From YA12-FULL-51-18 sp041665305 (GTDB lineage: Bacteria > Elusimicrobiota > Elusimicrobia > Elusimicrobiales > UBA9959): a DNA stretch of 12,584 nucleotides. Shown here one piece after another: positions 1 through 6,008 of the stretch (positions are counted from its first letter, which is position 1; each line of letters begins with the position of its first letter). The stretch spans positions 1 to 12,584 of the forward strand of contig JBAYJD010000069.1 in NCBI GenBank assembly GCA_041665305.1, in the 5' to 3' direction. A model generated the notes under the pieces. That model ran no database searches. It was not told where the DNA came from and saw only the letters and a list, made by a program, of their open reading frames with translations. Both the position numbers and the translations under genes were made by a program.

Positions 1-83
1 ATCACATTAAATATTAAACCACGGTAGGCAAGATTTGCAGCTTATATTGCCGTTTGTATGAAGGGCGGCGGGGTGTAATTGGC

Positions 84-365
84 GGGGTGACAGCTATGGG
101 TGGATCGGGCCGAGGAGGAACCGGCGCGAAGTCGCCGGGCCGGCCGCAGGCCCGATGGGCCCCATAGCTGGCAGGACCCCGAACCTGTAACCCGCCGTTT
201 CCTTAAAATTTTCTGGTATAGCCGAGGCCGTGTCACCGGGATCCTAGGAGCCTGTCCGACATAAGGAAACGGCAGGCCTGCAAGTTCGCGGGCGTGCCGG
301 GGGCATGGGGCTGCCGGGCACGCTATCGTCCGCACCGCGGCCGCGCTCCCGCCAGGGTAGCGCTT
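84..365. other. Gene-free region with consecutive long hairpins (possible structured RNA)
   Basis: No convincing coding frame covers the first 376 bases. Instead there are successive inverted repeats. The first runs from 84 to 180 and stacks GGGGT/ACCCC, CAGCTATGGG (91-100)/CCCATAGCTG (161-170), ATCGGGCC (104-111)/GGCCCGAT (149-156) and an inner CGGCG/CGCCG. The second is a perfect 12-bp pair, GCCGTTTCCTTA (194-205) with TAAGGAAACGGC (262-273). The third is GCGTGCC (292-298)/GGCACGC (317-323), and a weaker CCGCA/TGCGG pairing lies around 329-358. I could not match it to RNase P RNA, tmRNA, SRP RNA or a familiar riboswitch. It may be an unrecognised structured RNA, a REP-like or MITE-like element cluster, or the tail of a minus-strand transcript. 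The strand is undecided. Confidence 0.45.
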
Positions 366-376
366 GCGGGGAGACA

Positions 377-805
377 TTATGCCGCGCAAATTTTTCTCAG
401 GAGTTCTATTATTTCCAGATCGCTGGGGTAGCTTAAATATTGTTTCGCTTCATCGAGCGAACACCACATTTTGCCGGATATCTCTTCGGGCGTTTTTACA
501 ACGCCGTCGCCGCCCAGATGTTTCATGAGATACCAGCGCACATCTTTCTCCACCTGGCGGCCGTTCCGTACGAATGAATATCCGGCGGTATAAAGGTCGC
601 GGATTATCTCGCAGTCATAGCCGGTTTCTTCGGCTACTTCCCTTATAGCCGCGGCCCGGGGGGTCTCTCCCGGTTCAAGGTGGCCTTTAGGAAAGGTCCA
701 GACCTTTTCGCCTTTGAGCGTGTTCATCCGTATCAAAAGCACCCGGTTGTCCGTCAGGATCACTCCGCCCGCCGAATGTTCCAGTATTTTTTCAGTTCCC
801 GGCAT
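377..805 (-). CDS. Nudix hydrolase, MutT/Ap4A-hydrolase-like
   Basis: This 142-residue protein carries an intact Nudix box, GHLEPGETP followed by the REVAEETG core (about residues 41-62), matching GX5EX7REUXEEXGU. The acidic residues of REVAEE would bind the Mg2+ used to hydrolyse a nucleoside diphosphate-linked substrate. The overall form, with an N-terminal SAGGVIL strand, a VWTFPKGH segment before the box and a single compact domain, is that of small MutT or diadenosine tetraphosphate hydrolases; the precise substrate cannot be read from sequence. The chosen ATG has GGAG 7 bases upstream, and another ATG 16 bases further up is out of frame. It is the last gene of the minus-strand ychF-pcrA-nudix run, 54 bases after the helicase stop, so it is probably co-transcribed. 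Nucleotide-pool cleaning beside a repair helicase is a plausible but inferred link. Confidence 0.9.
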   Translation of the reverse strand: MPGTEKILEHSAGGVILTDNRVLLIRMNTLKGEKVWTFPKGHLEPGETPRAAAIREVAEETGYDCEIIRDLYTAGYSFVRNGRQVEKDVRWYLMKHLGGDGVVKTPEEISGKMWCSLDEAKQYLSYPSDLEIIELLRKICAA

Positions 806-859
806 GAGTCAGCTCCGCCATATGGGCCGCGTCTTTTTTTGTTAGTTCCCCGGTATCCG

Positions 860-3055
860 CTAGATAGGCTGGAGCGGGGCGTATTTAAGCATAAAAGTTT
901 GTCTTACGCCGCTGTCGAAAACCACCGTCACCTTGGCGAATTCGCCGGAGCCTATCTGGTCCACCACGCGGCCGGCCCCGTATACGGGGTGCGCCACTTT
1001 GCGGCCTTTCCCCACCCTGGGGACGGGGGGCGCAGGCGTACAGGCGGGATCGGCTTCGACCGCCTCTTCGGCGCGCCCCGGCGCGGTTTGCGTCGTGATC
1101 TTGCTTTCAAAAATAAATCTGGAAGCCATGTTCGGGTAAGTCGTCCCGAAGATCCTCCGCGTCTGGGCCCAGGTCAGGTAAAGCTTGTCTTTGGCGCGGG
1201 TCATGCCGACATATGCCAGGCGCCGTTCCTCTTCCATATGCGTTTCGGAGGAATTGGCGGAGTTTATGGGAAAAAGACCTTCCTCAAGGCCCGACAAAAA
1301 AGCGACAGGAAATTCCAGGCCTTTGGCCAGATGCACGGTCATGAGCGTGACGGCGTGGGTGTCGGTGTTAAGTCCGTCCACCTGCGAGGCCAGCATTACC
1401 TCCTCCAGATACTTGTGCAGGGTGGGCGCGCCGCCCTCTTTTCTCACCTTGTCTTCAAACTCCTTTATCGCGTTGACCAGTTCCTGAAGGTTGCCCAGCC
1501 GGTCGATGGTCCCCTCCGGGTCCTTCTGCGATTCTTCCTCGATGGACTGCCAATAGCCGGACTTGCTCAGCACTTTTTCCAGCATCAGGGTCGGGGTGTT
1601 GGTGAACAGGTCGGACTTCACCTCATCCAGCATGGCGAGAAATTCCCTCATCCCGCGCCGCGCCGCCGGGGTCAGGCCGGGGATCTGATCCTCCGCCAGC
1701 ATGGCGTCGTAAATAGGTATCTCCTTCAGCCGCGCATAGGTCATGAGCTTTTCAAGGGCCGTCTTGCCGATGCCGCGGGCCGGGGTGTTGATGATCCGCA
1801 GCAGGCTTACGGTGTCGGCGGGGTTGACCAGGATCTTAAGGTAGGCTATCGTATCCTTGATCTCTTTGCGGTCGTAGAACCTGACGGAGCCTATCAGGCG
1901 GAAGGGGACGCGCCCCCTGCGGAACATTTCTTCAAAAGAGCGGCTCTGGGCGTTGGTGCGGTAAAAAACCGAGATCTCATTGTAGCCGTAGCCCGCCCGG
2001 GCCGTCAGCCATTTGACCTTCTCCATGATCCCTTTGGCCTCTTCCATCTCGTTGGCGTATTCCAGCATCTCCACCGCTTCCCCGTCCGGTTTTTCGGTCC
2101 AGAGGTCCTTGGGCCTGCGGCTTCTGTTATGCTTGATCACCTCATTGGAGGCCTGGAGGATCCTGGAGGTGGAACGGTAGTTCTGCTCCAGTACGATCGT
2201 TTTTGCGTCCGTAAAATCTTTTTCAAATTCCAGGATGTTCCTGATGTCCGCGCCGCGCCACCCGTACACCGACTGGTCCGGGTCGCCCACGACGCAGAGG
2301 CTGCGCTGTTTGGCGGACAGGGTCTTTATCAGCACATACTGGGCGTGGTTGGTGTCCTGGTATTCATCCACCAGGATATACCGGAAATATTCCTGGAAGT
2401 ACCCGCAGATCTCGTCGTTAGCCTTTAAAAGCTCGGCCGTCCGTATGATAAGGTCCCCGAAGTCCAGCGCCCCGGCCTCATTGATCTTTTTCTGGTAGCG
2501 GAGATAGATCTGGGCGGCCTTGACGCGGTTCGGATCGCCGGAAGCTTCCGCGTTTATCATGTAGGACTGGGCGTCCAGCAGGTCGTCCTTGGCCCGGGAG
2601 ATGATGGAAACATAGACCGCGGCCTTGTTCTTCTCGCTTTCGAGGCCCAGTTCCTCCAGCGAGAGCTGGATAAGTTTTTTCTGGTCGTCCTCGTCGTAGA
2701 TGACAAAATCCGGCTTGATGTTTATAAGCCTGCCGTGGGCGCGCAGCAGGCGCGCGCCGAACGAGTGGAAAGTGTGGATCCACATCCCGCCCGAATAAGG
2801 CACCAGTTTCGCGATCCGGTGCTGCATTTCCTGGGCGGCTTTATTGGTGAAGGTGATGGCGAGGATGCGCGCGGCCGGAACCCCGGAGGAGATCAAAAGC
2901 GCGATCTTGGAAGTGAGAGTCTTGGTCTTGCCCGTGCCCGCGCCGGCCAGGATCAGCACCGGCCCGCCGAAATAGCGCACGGCCTCAAGCTGCTTGGGGT
3001 TCAGGCCCAGTTTGGGCAGGATGTCCGTATTTAGCTCAAGCTCTAAAGCGCCCAT
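860..3055 (-). CDS. pcrA: ATP-dependent DNA helicase, UvrD/PcrA family (superfamily 1A)
   Basis: The 731-residue protein has the full UvrD/PcrA/Rep motif set in order: Q-motif LNPKQLEAV (18-26), Walker A AGAGTGKT (37-44), motif Ia TFTNKAAQEM, Walker B LVDEYQDTN near 230, motif III VVGDPDQSVYGWRGA, motif V TVHLAKGLEFP and motif VI YVGMTRAKDKLYL. A C-terminal Tudor-like tail, HPVYGAGRVV through the last residues, is the type that contacts RNA polymerase in PcrA. Its length is normal for the family. The expected role is 3'-5' unwinding in nucleotide excision and mismatch repair, and removal of RecA or stalled polymerase. Motif V reads VHLAKG where VHSAKG is more usual, a mild variation. The start lies 9 bases after the ychF stop with only a weak Shine-Dalgarno, suggesting translational coupling. 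The choice of pcrA over uvrD as symbol is arbitrary. Confidence 0.96.
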   Translation of the reverse strand: MGALELELNTDILPKLGLNPKQLEAVRYFGGPVLILAGAGTGKTKTLTSKIALLISSGVPAARILAITFTNKAAQEMQHRIAKLVPYSGGMWIHTFHSFGARLLRAHGRLINIKPDFVIYDEDDQKKLIQLSLEELGLESEKNKAAVYVSIISRAKDDLLDAQSYMINAEASGDPNRVKAAQIYLRYQKKINEAGALDFGDLIIRTAELLKANDEICGYFQEYFRYILVDEYQDTNHAQYVLIKTLSAKQRSLCVVGDPDQSVYGWRGADIRNILEFEKDFTDAKTIVLEQNYRSTSRILQASNEVIKHNRSRRPKDLWTEKPDGEAVEMLEYANEMEEAKGIMEKVKWLTARAGYGYNEISVFYRTNAQSRSFEEMFRRGRVPFRLIGSVRFYDRKEIKDTIAYLKILVNPADTVSLLRIINTPARGIGKTALEKLMTYARLKEIPIYDAMLAEDQIPGLTPAARRGMREFLAMLDEVKSDLFTNTPTLMLEKVLSKSGYWQSIEEESQKDPEGTIDRLGNLQELVNAIKEFEDKVRKEGGAPTLHKYLEEVMLASQVDGLNTDTHAVTLMTVHLAKGLEFPVAFLSGLEEGLFPINSANSSETHMEEERRLAYVGMTRAKDKLYLTWAQTRRIFGTTYPNMASRFIFESKITTQTAPGRAEEAVEADPACTPAPPVPRVGKGRKVAHPVYGAGRVVDQIGSGEFAKVTVVFDSGVRQTFMLKYAPLQPI

Positions 3056-3064
3056 AAGCCGGGT

Positions 3065-4138
3065 CTATACATTGAATTTAAAAAAGCAGACATCGCCGTC
3101 CTTCATGATATATTCTTTGCCTTCCGAGCGGATAAGGCCTTTTTCCCTGAGCGCCTTTTCATCCCGGTATTTTACGAGATCCTCAAAGGAATAAATTTCG
3201 GCGCGGATGAAGCCCTTTTCAAAATCGGTATGTATGCGGCCGGCCGCCTGCGGCGCTTTCAGGCCGCGGCGCAGGCTCCACGCGCGCACTTCATCCTCGG
3301 AACCGGCGGTAAAAAAAGAAATAAGGTTAAGCAGCTTCTGACCGGCCAGGATCATTTTTTCAAGTCCGGTATATTCCTCGCCTAGGTCTTTAAGGAACAA
3401 CGCCCTCTCCTCGTCCGGCAGCTCTATTATTTCGGACTCTATCTTGGCCGAGATCTCCACCAGGATGGCTCCCCGCGCGTTAACGAATTCGCGGAGTTTC
3501 GCCTGCACGGCGGCGTTGGGGGTTTCGGAAGTGTTCGCCACGAAAAAAACCGGTTTTACCGTAAGCAGGTTGAAGTCGCGCACTTCATCCGCGGCGTAGC
3601 CGGCGTCCTTCGCCGGCCTGCCCTCGGCCAGCAGCTTTTTGATCGCTTCCAGTTTTTCCTGCCGCTCTTTGGCTTCCTTGGCGCCGGAACGCACGGCCCC
3701 GGTATTTTTCTCTATCATTTTCTCCACCGCTTCAAGATCGGCCAGCATCAGTTCCGTCTCGATCACTTCGATATCGCGGATGGGGTCCACTTCGCCCAGC
3801 ACATGCACTACATCCGGGTCGTCGAACACCCTCACCACCTGCACGATCGCGTCCACCTCCCGGATATTGGCCAGGAACTTGTTGCCGAGCCCTTCCCCTT
3901 TGGAAGCGCCTTTCACCAGCCCGGCGATGTCCACGAATTTTATGTAGGAAGGGACTTTTTTGGGCGGTTTGAAAATTTCAAAAAGAGCGTCCAGCCGCTT
4001 GTCGGGTATCGGCACCACTCCCACATTCGGGTCGATGGTAGTGAACGGGTAGTTGGAGGAAGCGGCGCCCGCCCTGGTAAGGGCGTTGAAGAGCGTCGAT
4101 TTGCCGACATTGGGAAGTCCTACGATACCTATTTCCAT
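3065..4138 (-). CDS. ychF: Ribosome-binding GTPase/ATPase YchF (OLA1 family)
   Basis: At 357 residues this is close to the usual YchF length. The G1 loop GLPNVGKS (7-14) is followed by NYPFTTIDPNVGVV, the G3 motif DIAGLVKGASKGEGLGN and the diagnostic G4 variant FVANTSE. That NxxE motif replaces NKxD and gives YchF/OLA1 proteins their preference for ATP. A helical coiled insert follows (about 130-190), and the C-terminus is a TGS domain ending GDVCFFKFNV. YchF associates with ribosomes and affects stress responses and leaderless mRNA initiation. The start has AAGGA 8 bases upstream of ATG. It heads the minus-strand run with pcrA and the Nudix gene, and a terminator sits just upstream, so it should have its own promoter in the short gap 4139-4175, though I see no clear one. 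Confidence 0.97.
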   Translation of the reverse strand: MEIGIVGLPNVGKSTLFNALTRAGAASSNYPFTTIDPNVGVVPIPDKRLDALFEIFKPPKKVPSYIKFVDIAGLVKGASKGEGLGNKFLANIREVDAIVQVVRVFDDPDVVHVLGEVDPIRDIEVIETELMLADLEAVEKMIEKNTGAVRSGAKEAKERQEKLEAIKKLLAEGRPAKDAGYAADEVRDFNLLTVKPVFFVANTSETPNAAVQAKLREFVNARGAILVEISAKIESEIIELPDEERALFLKDLGEEYTGLEKMILAGQKLLNLISFFTAGSEDEVRAWSLRRGLKAPQAAGRIHTDFEKGFIRAEIYSFEDLVKYRDEKALREKGLIRSEGKEYIMKDGDVCFFKFNV

Positions 4139-4162
4139 GGCTCGATCCTTGTCCGCGCGTAG

Positions 4163-4212
4163 CTTTTAAAGTAAAAGCCGTCCCCCGTTTTTCTTAAAAA
4201 GGTGGGACGGCT
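4163..4212 (-). terminator. Rho-independent terminator upstream of ychF
   Basis: AGCCGTCCC (4176-4184) pairs perfectly with GGGACGGCT (4204-4212), and an inner TTTTT/AAAAA pairing extends the stem. Read on the minus strand, the hairpin is followed by TTTTACTTT, so it terminates minus-strand transcription arriving from the tRNA-Glu side and separates it from the ychF operon. On the plus strand there is no U-tract. Confidence 0.75.
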
Positions 4213-4231
4213 TCCCGCCCGCAAATTGTGG

Positions 4232-4249
4232 CGGCCTGTACGGGATTTG
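4232..4249 (-). repeat. 18-bp copy of the tRNA-Glu 3' end (possible remnant attachment site)
   Basis: The sequence CGGCCTGTACGGGATTTG is identical to 4386-4403, the 3' end of the adjacent tRNA-Glu gene (acceptor 3' strand plus part of the T arm), in the same orientation and 154 bases away. Flanks on both sides are unrelated. The copy now sits between TGTGGC and GCCACA, so it forms the loop of a hairpin. Duplication of a tRNA 3' end is the footprint left by tRNA-targeting integrases, but no integrase is present here, so this is at best a scar. The intervening 136 bases have no gene. They hold TCAAATCCCG (4338-4347), a plus-strand T-loop-like echo of the same tRNA, and a hairpin at 4350-4371. 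Confidence 0.6.
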
Positions 4250-4349
4250 GCCACAAATCGCGTCCTCGCCGTCGCGAGTCCGCGTTCGCGGCCCCAGCTC
4301 ACTGCCGCCGCCTGCCGGCTTGGCAACGCTCCGCTTTTCAAATCCCGCC

Positions 4350-4371
4350 GCGAGCCAAGCAGTTGGCTCGC
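4350..4371. other. Perfect hairpin just 3' of tRNA-Glu
   Basis: GCGAGCCAA (4350-4358) and TTGGCTCGC (4363-4371) form a 9-bp stem with a GCAG loop, 14 bases past the tRNA-Glu 3' end on the minus strand. Neither strand shows a proper U-tract. It may help tRNA 3' processing or be a partial terminator; the better terminator is at 4163-4212. Confidence 0.5.
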
Positions 4372-4384
4372 TTAAAATATAGAT

Positions 4385-4460
4385 ACGGCCTGTACGGGAT
4401 TTGAACCCGTGATCTCTGCCTTGAGAGGGCAGCGTCCTAGGCCGCTAGACGAACAGGCCG
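4385..4460 (-). tRNA. tRNA-Glu (CUC anticodon)
   Basis: Read on the minus strand, the acceptor CGGCCTG (5') pairs with CAGGCCG (3') over 7 bp. The D-arm region TTCGTCTAGCGGCCTAGGAC has the short-stem form typical of bacterial tRNA-Glu. The anticodon stem CTGCC/GGCAG encloses the loop CTCTCAA, giving anticodon CUC after U33, and the T arm is ACGGG-TTCAAAT-CCCGT. CCA is not encoded, and the base at position 73 would be U, so the 3' end needs CCA addition. Its 3' 18 bases are duplicated at 4232-4249. Confidence 0.95.
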
Positions 4461-4477
4461 TAATGATTACTAAAGGT

Positions 4478-4486
4478 ATTATAACA
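4478..4486 (-). promoter_or_regulatory. Extended -10 promoter for tRNA-Glu
   Basis: On the minus strand TGTTATAAT matches an extended -10 (TGnTATAAT) 17 bases before the mature tRNA-Glu 5' end, placing the start near 4471. No good -35 is visible, as is common for extended -10 promoters. It lies immediately after the porin stop codon, so tRNA-Glu need not depend on porin transcription. Confidence 0.6.
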
Positions 4487-4509
4487 CTTTTTGAATTCCC
4501 GGGAAATGA

Positions 4510-5598
4510 TCAGAACAGGAATTTGAACATGAACTGGTAGTTCATGGAAGACCGGTTATAAAGTCCGGCCGCGCCCTTGTATTGCGTGACCAGAGCGGCG
4601 GTTTCCAGTCCGACATCCACGCAGTCGTCAAGGTGGATCACGGCGTTGACGAAGGCGGTTGAATTCTTTGTCCTTCCGCCGACCGCCACTTTTGAATTAT
4701 CCGGGTCGTCCTCGCCGTAAACGGCGTTGAACCAGAATGTGCTTTGCGGTTTTATCTTCAGGGCCAGAAACCCTCCGCTGGAGGTCACGGCCTTCTCCCC
4801 GTAGCCGGTGTTCCCCAGCCCGCCCAGAAAGTCCGACATGTTCCGTCCGGTCCAGGCCTCTCCGTAGAAAGTATAGATGGAATACGGTACATAAAAAGCC
4901 GCCACCAGCGCGGATACATCGGCGCTTTTCTGCGTTGAGGTGCTTTTCCATACCGCGCAGGCTCCGGCCAGGCTTACCCGCGCTTTACCCAGCTCTTTTT
5001 CTACCTTGCCCTGCAGCCCCGGCAGCGCCGAGTGCGTGCCTTCGGCGTCCGTCGATTTCGAGGTCGGCCTGGTGACGGCCGCTATAAATTTCAGCCTGTC
5101 CACCGGTCTGTAAGTGGCGCGCAGCTGGGGCGCCCTGGCCCAGAGCGCCCCGGAATTGCCCATGCTGTAGTCGTTAAAAGTTTCCGGGAGGTCGGCCGTT
5201 ATCGGGTAGTAGGTCTGGCCGGCCAGAAATTCCGTCTTGCCCGCGGTCAGGACCGCGTAAGCGTGCCTCAGCCGCAGATCGGCGGTCGTCCCCGCGGTCC
5301 CGCCTATGGAATCTGAAAGGCCGTTAAAATCCGCTTCTATTTTGCCTGTGACCTTAGCGCCGTTGTTTATGTCGAAACCGAAGCGCGTCGACCTTGCCGA
5401 GACCCTGAAAGACCTTTCATTGCGTCCGCCCGTGGTATAGGTCCTGAGCTCGTTAGTGGAGGTGCCGTGGTCCGAGTAGATAAAGTCGGTCTTTATAAAA
5501 CCGTACATATCTATTTTAAATTTAGAGCCCATCTCAGCCGAAGCGGGCAGCGCGGTCAAGATCGCCAGAAAGCCGGTGCGTATCATGGTGCTTTTCAT
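4510..5598 (-). CDS. Outer-membrane beta-barrel protein (porin/DcaP-like)
   Basis: The product is a 362-residue secreted barrel. The N-terminus MKSTMIRTGFLAILTALPASA is a classical signal peptide with probable cleavage after ASA. The mature start, KIDMYGFIKTDFIYSDHGTS, resembles the first strand and turn of DcaP/porin-like proteins. Alternating hydrophobic and polar strands with frequent aromatic ends continue to the C-terminal MFKFLF, whose final Phe is the barrel-assembly signature. It probably forms a diffusion channel; the substrate is unknown. I start at 5598 rather than at an in-frame ATG at 5646, because 5598 has AAAGGATAAA directly upstream and begins the signal peptide cleanly. It is 92 bases downstream of tRNA-Thr on the same strand. 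Assignment to the general class is firm; the DcaP comparison is from memory of the motif. Confidence 0.85.
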   Translation of the reverse strand: MKSTMIRTGFLAILTALPASAEMGSKFKIDMYGFIKTDFIYSDHGTSTNELRTYTTGGRNERSFRVSARSTRFGFDINNGAKVTGKIEADFNGLSDSIGGTAGTTADLRLRHAYAVLTAGKTEFLAGQTYYPITADLPETFNDYSMGNSGALWARAPQLRATYRPVDRLKFIAAVTRPTSKSTDAEGTHSALPGLQGKVEKELGKARVSLAGACAVWKSTSTQKSADVSALVAAFYVPYSIYTFYGEAWTGRNMSDFLGGLGNTGYGEKAVTSSGGFLALKIKPQSTFWFNAVYGEDDPDNSKVAVGGRTKNSTAFVNAVIHLDDCVDVGLETAALVTQYKGAAGLYNRSSMNYQFMFKFLF

Positions 5599-5617
5599 TT
5601 TATCCTTTGTTGTGACG

Positions 5618-5674
5618 GAGGCGGTAGCGGTAAAAATTTTTCCCATACTCCGCCCTGGAAGACGGAACCGCCTC
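5618..5674 (-). other. Inverted repeat in the porin leader
   Basis: GAGGCGGT (5618-5625) and ACCGCCTC (5667-5674) are a perfect 8-bp inverted pair with a 41-base loop that includes AAAAATTTTT. It occupies the leader between tRNA-Thr and the porin. It could be an mRNA-stabilising stem or simply chance; porin leaders are often targets of post-transcriptional control, but nothing here proves that. Confidence 0.3.
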
Positions 5675-5690
5675 GCAGCAAATTAAAATC

Positions 5691-5762
5691 AGCCGATGGC
5701 CGGGATTGAACCGGCGACCTACCGCTTACAAGGCGGTTGCTCTACCGCTGAGCTACATCGGC
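5691..5762 (-). tRNA. tRNA-Thr (UGU anticodon)
   Basis: Read on the minus strand, GCCGATG (5') pairs with CATCGGC (3'). A canonical D arm AGCTCAGCGGTAGAGC follows, then the anticodon stem ACCGC/GCGGT with loop CTTGTAA (anticodon UGU, codon ACA) and the T arm GCCGG-TTCAATC-CCGGC. Position 73 is U and CCA is not encoded, as for the neighbouring tRNA-Glu. Confidence 0.96.
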
Positions 5763-5803
5763 GCGTTTCATTGATAATTCTACAATATTTGCGCATGGTG
5801 GCT

Positions 5804-5855
5804 GGTGACAGTATATTTTTAATTCGGCCCGGCAGGTATTAAGTATACTGTCACC
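5804..5855. repeat. Perfect 12-bp inverted repeat, REP/MITE-like palindrome
   Basis: GGTGACAGTATA (5804-5815) is exactly mirrored by TATACTGTCACC (5844-5855) around a 28-base loop containing GGCCCGGC. The arms resemble the GTGACAGTATACTT-type intergenic repeats I associate with REP-associated tyrosine transposases, but I cannot search this. No transposase is nearby. The octamer GGTGACAG also occurs at 86-93 and 7564-7571, both beside hairpins. It lies between divergent units: tRNA-Thr on the minus strand and the ABC-F gene on the plus strand. Confidence 0.5.
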
Positions 5856-5878
5856 CGGAATAAATATTTTTATATAAT
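5848..5878 (+). promoter_or_regulatory. Putative promoter of the ABC-F gene
   Basis: A consensus -10 TATAAT is at 5873-5878. The best -35 is CTGTCA at 5848-5853, matching 4 of 6 bases with a 19-bp spacer, and it falls inside the right arm of the 5804-5855 palindrome. The start would be near 5885, giving a leader of about 124 bases that begins just ahead of the first leader hairpin. Confidence 0.45.
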
Positions 5879-5886
5879 TAAATCGT

Positions 5887-5967
5887 GCCGGGAACCAATC
5901 CCGGCGCTATTATGGACAATTCCAGCCACTAATCGGTTCTTCGTTTCTCCGCCGGCGCTATGCCGGC
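5887..5967 (+). promoter_or_regulatory. Structured leader of the ABC-F gene (possible attenuator)
   Basis: Two GC-rich hairpins lie in the leader: GCCGGGA/TCCCGGC with loop ACCAA (5887-5905), and GCCGGC/GCCGGC with loop GCTAT (5951-5967). The segments share CCGGCGCTAT at 5901-5910 and 5952-5961, and CCGGC of one stem could pair with GCCGG of the other, so alternative folds are possible. Between them is a minimal frame MDNSSH (5912-5932), without a visible ribosome binding site. ABC-F resistance genes are often controlled by ribosome-mediated attenuation in such leaders; here there is no U-tract, so the mechanism is inference. Confidence 0.35.
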
Positions 5968-6008
5968 CATTCCTAAATATTTGCATCGATTATCCAGGAG
6001 GTATTCCT

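Noticed and set aside
84..365. RNase P RNA, tmRNA or SRP RNA
   Set aside because: GAGGAGGAA is reminiscent of the RNase P core, but the conserved AAAGUCCGGGC and ACAGAACCCGGC segments are missing; tmRNA and SRP signatures are also absent.
42..389. Open frame of 115 residues on the minus strand
   Set aside because: Pro/Arg-rich, no ribosome binding site, runs through strong hairpins and overlaps the Nudix stop; reads as GC-rich noise.
680..2428. Long plus-strand open frame of 582 residues
   Set aside because: Antisense of the PcrA and Nudix genes, whose motifs are complete; His/Arg/Gly-rich translation typical of a shadow frame.
4129..4341. 70-residue minus-strand frame between tRNA-Glu and ychF
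   Set aside because: It crosses a rho-independent terminator and the tRNA-end duplication and overlaps the ychF start; no domain-like pattern.
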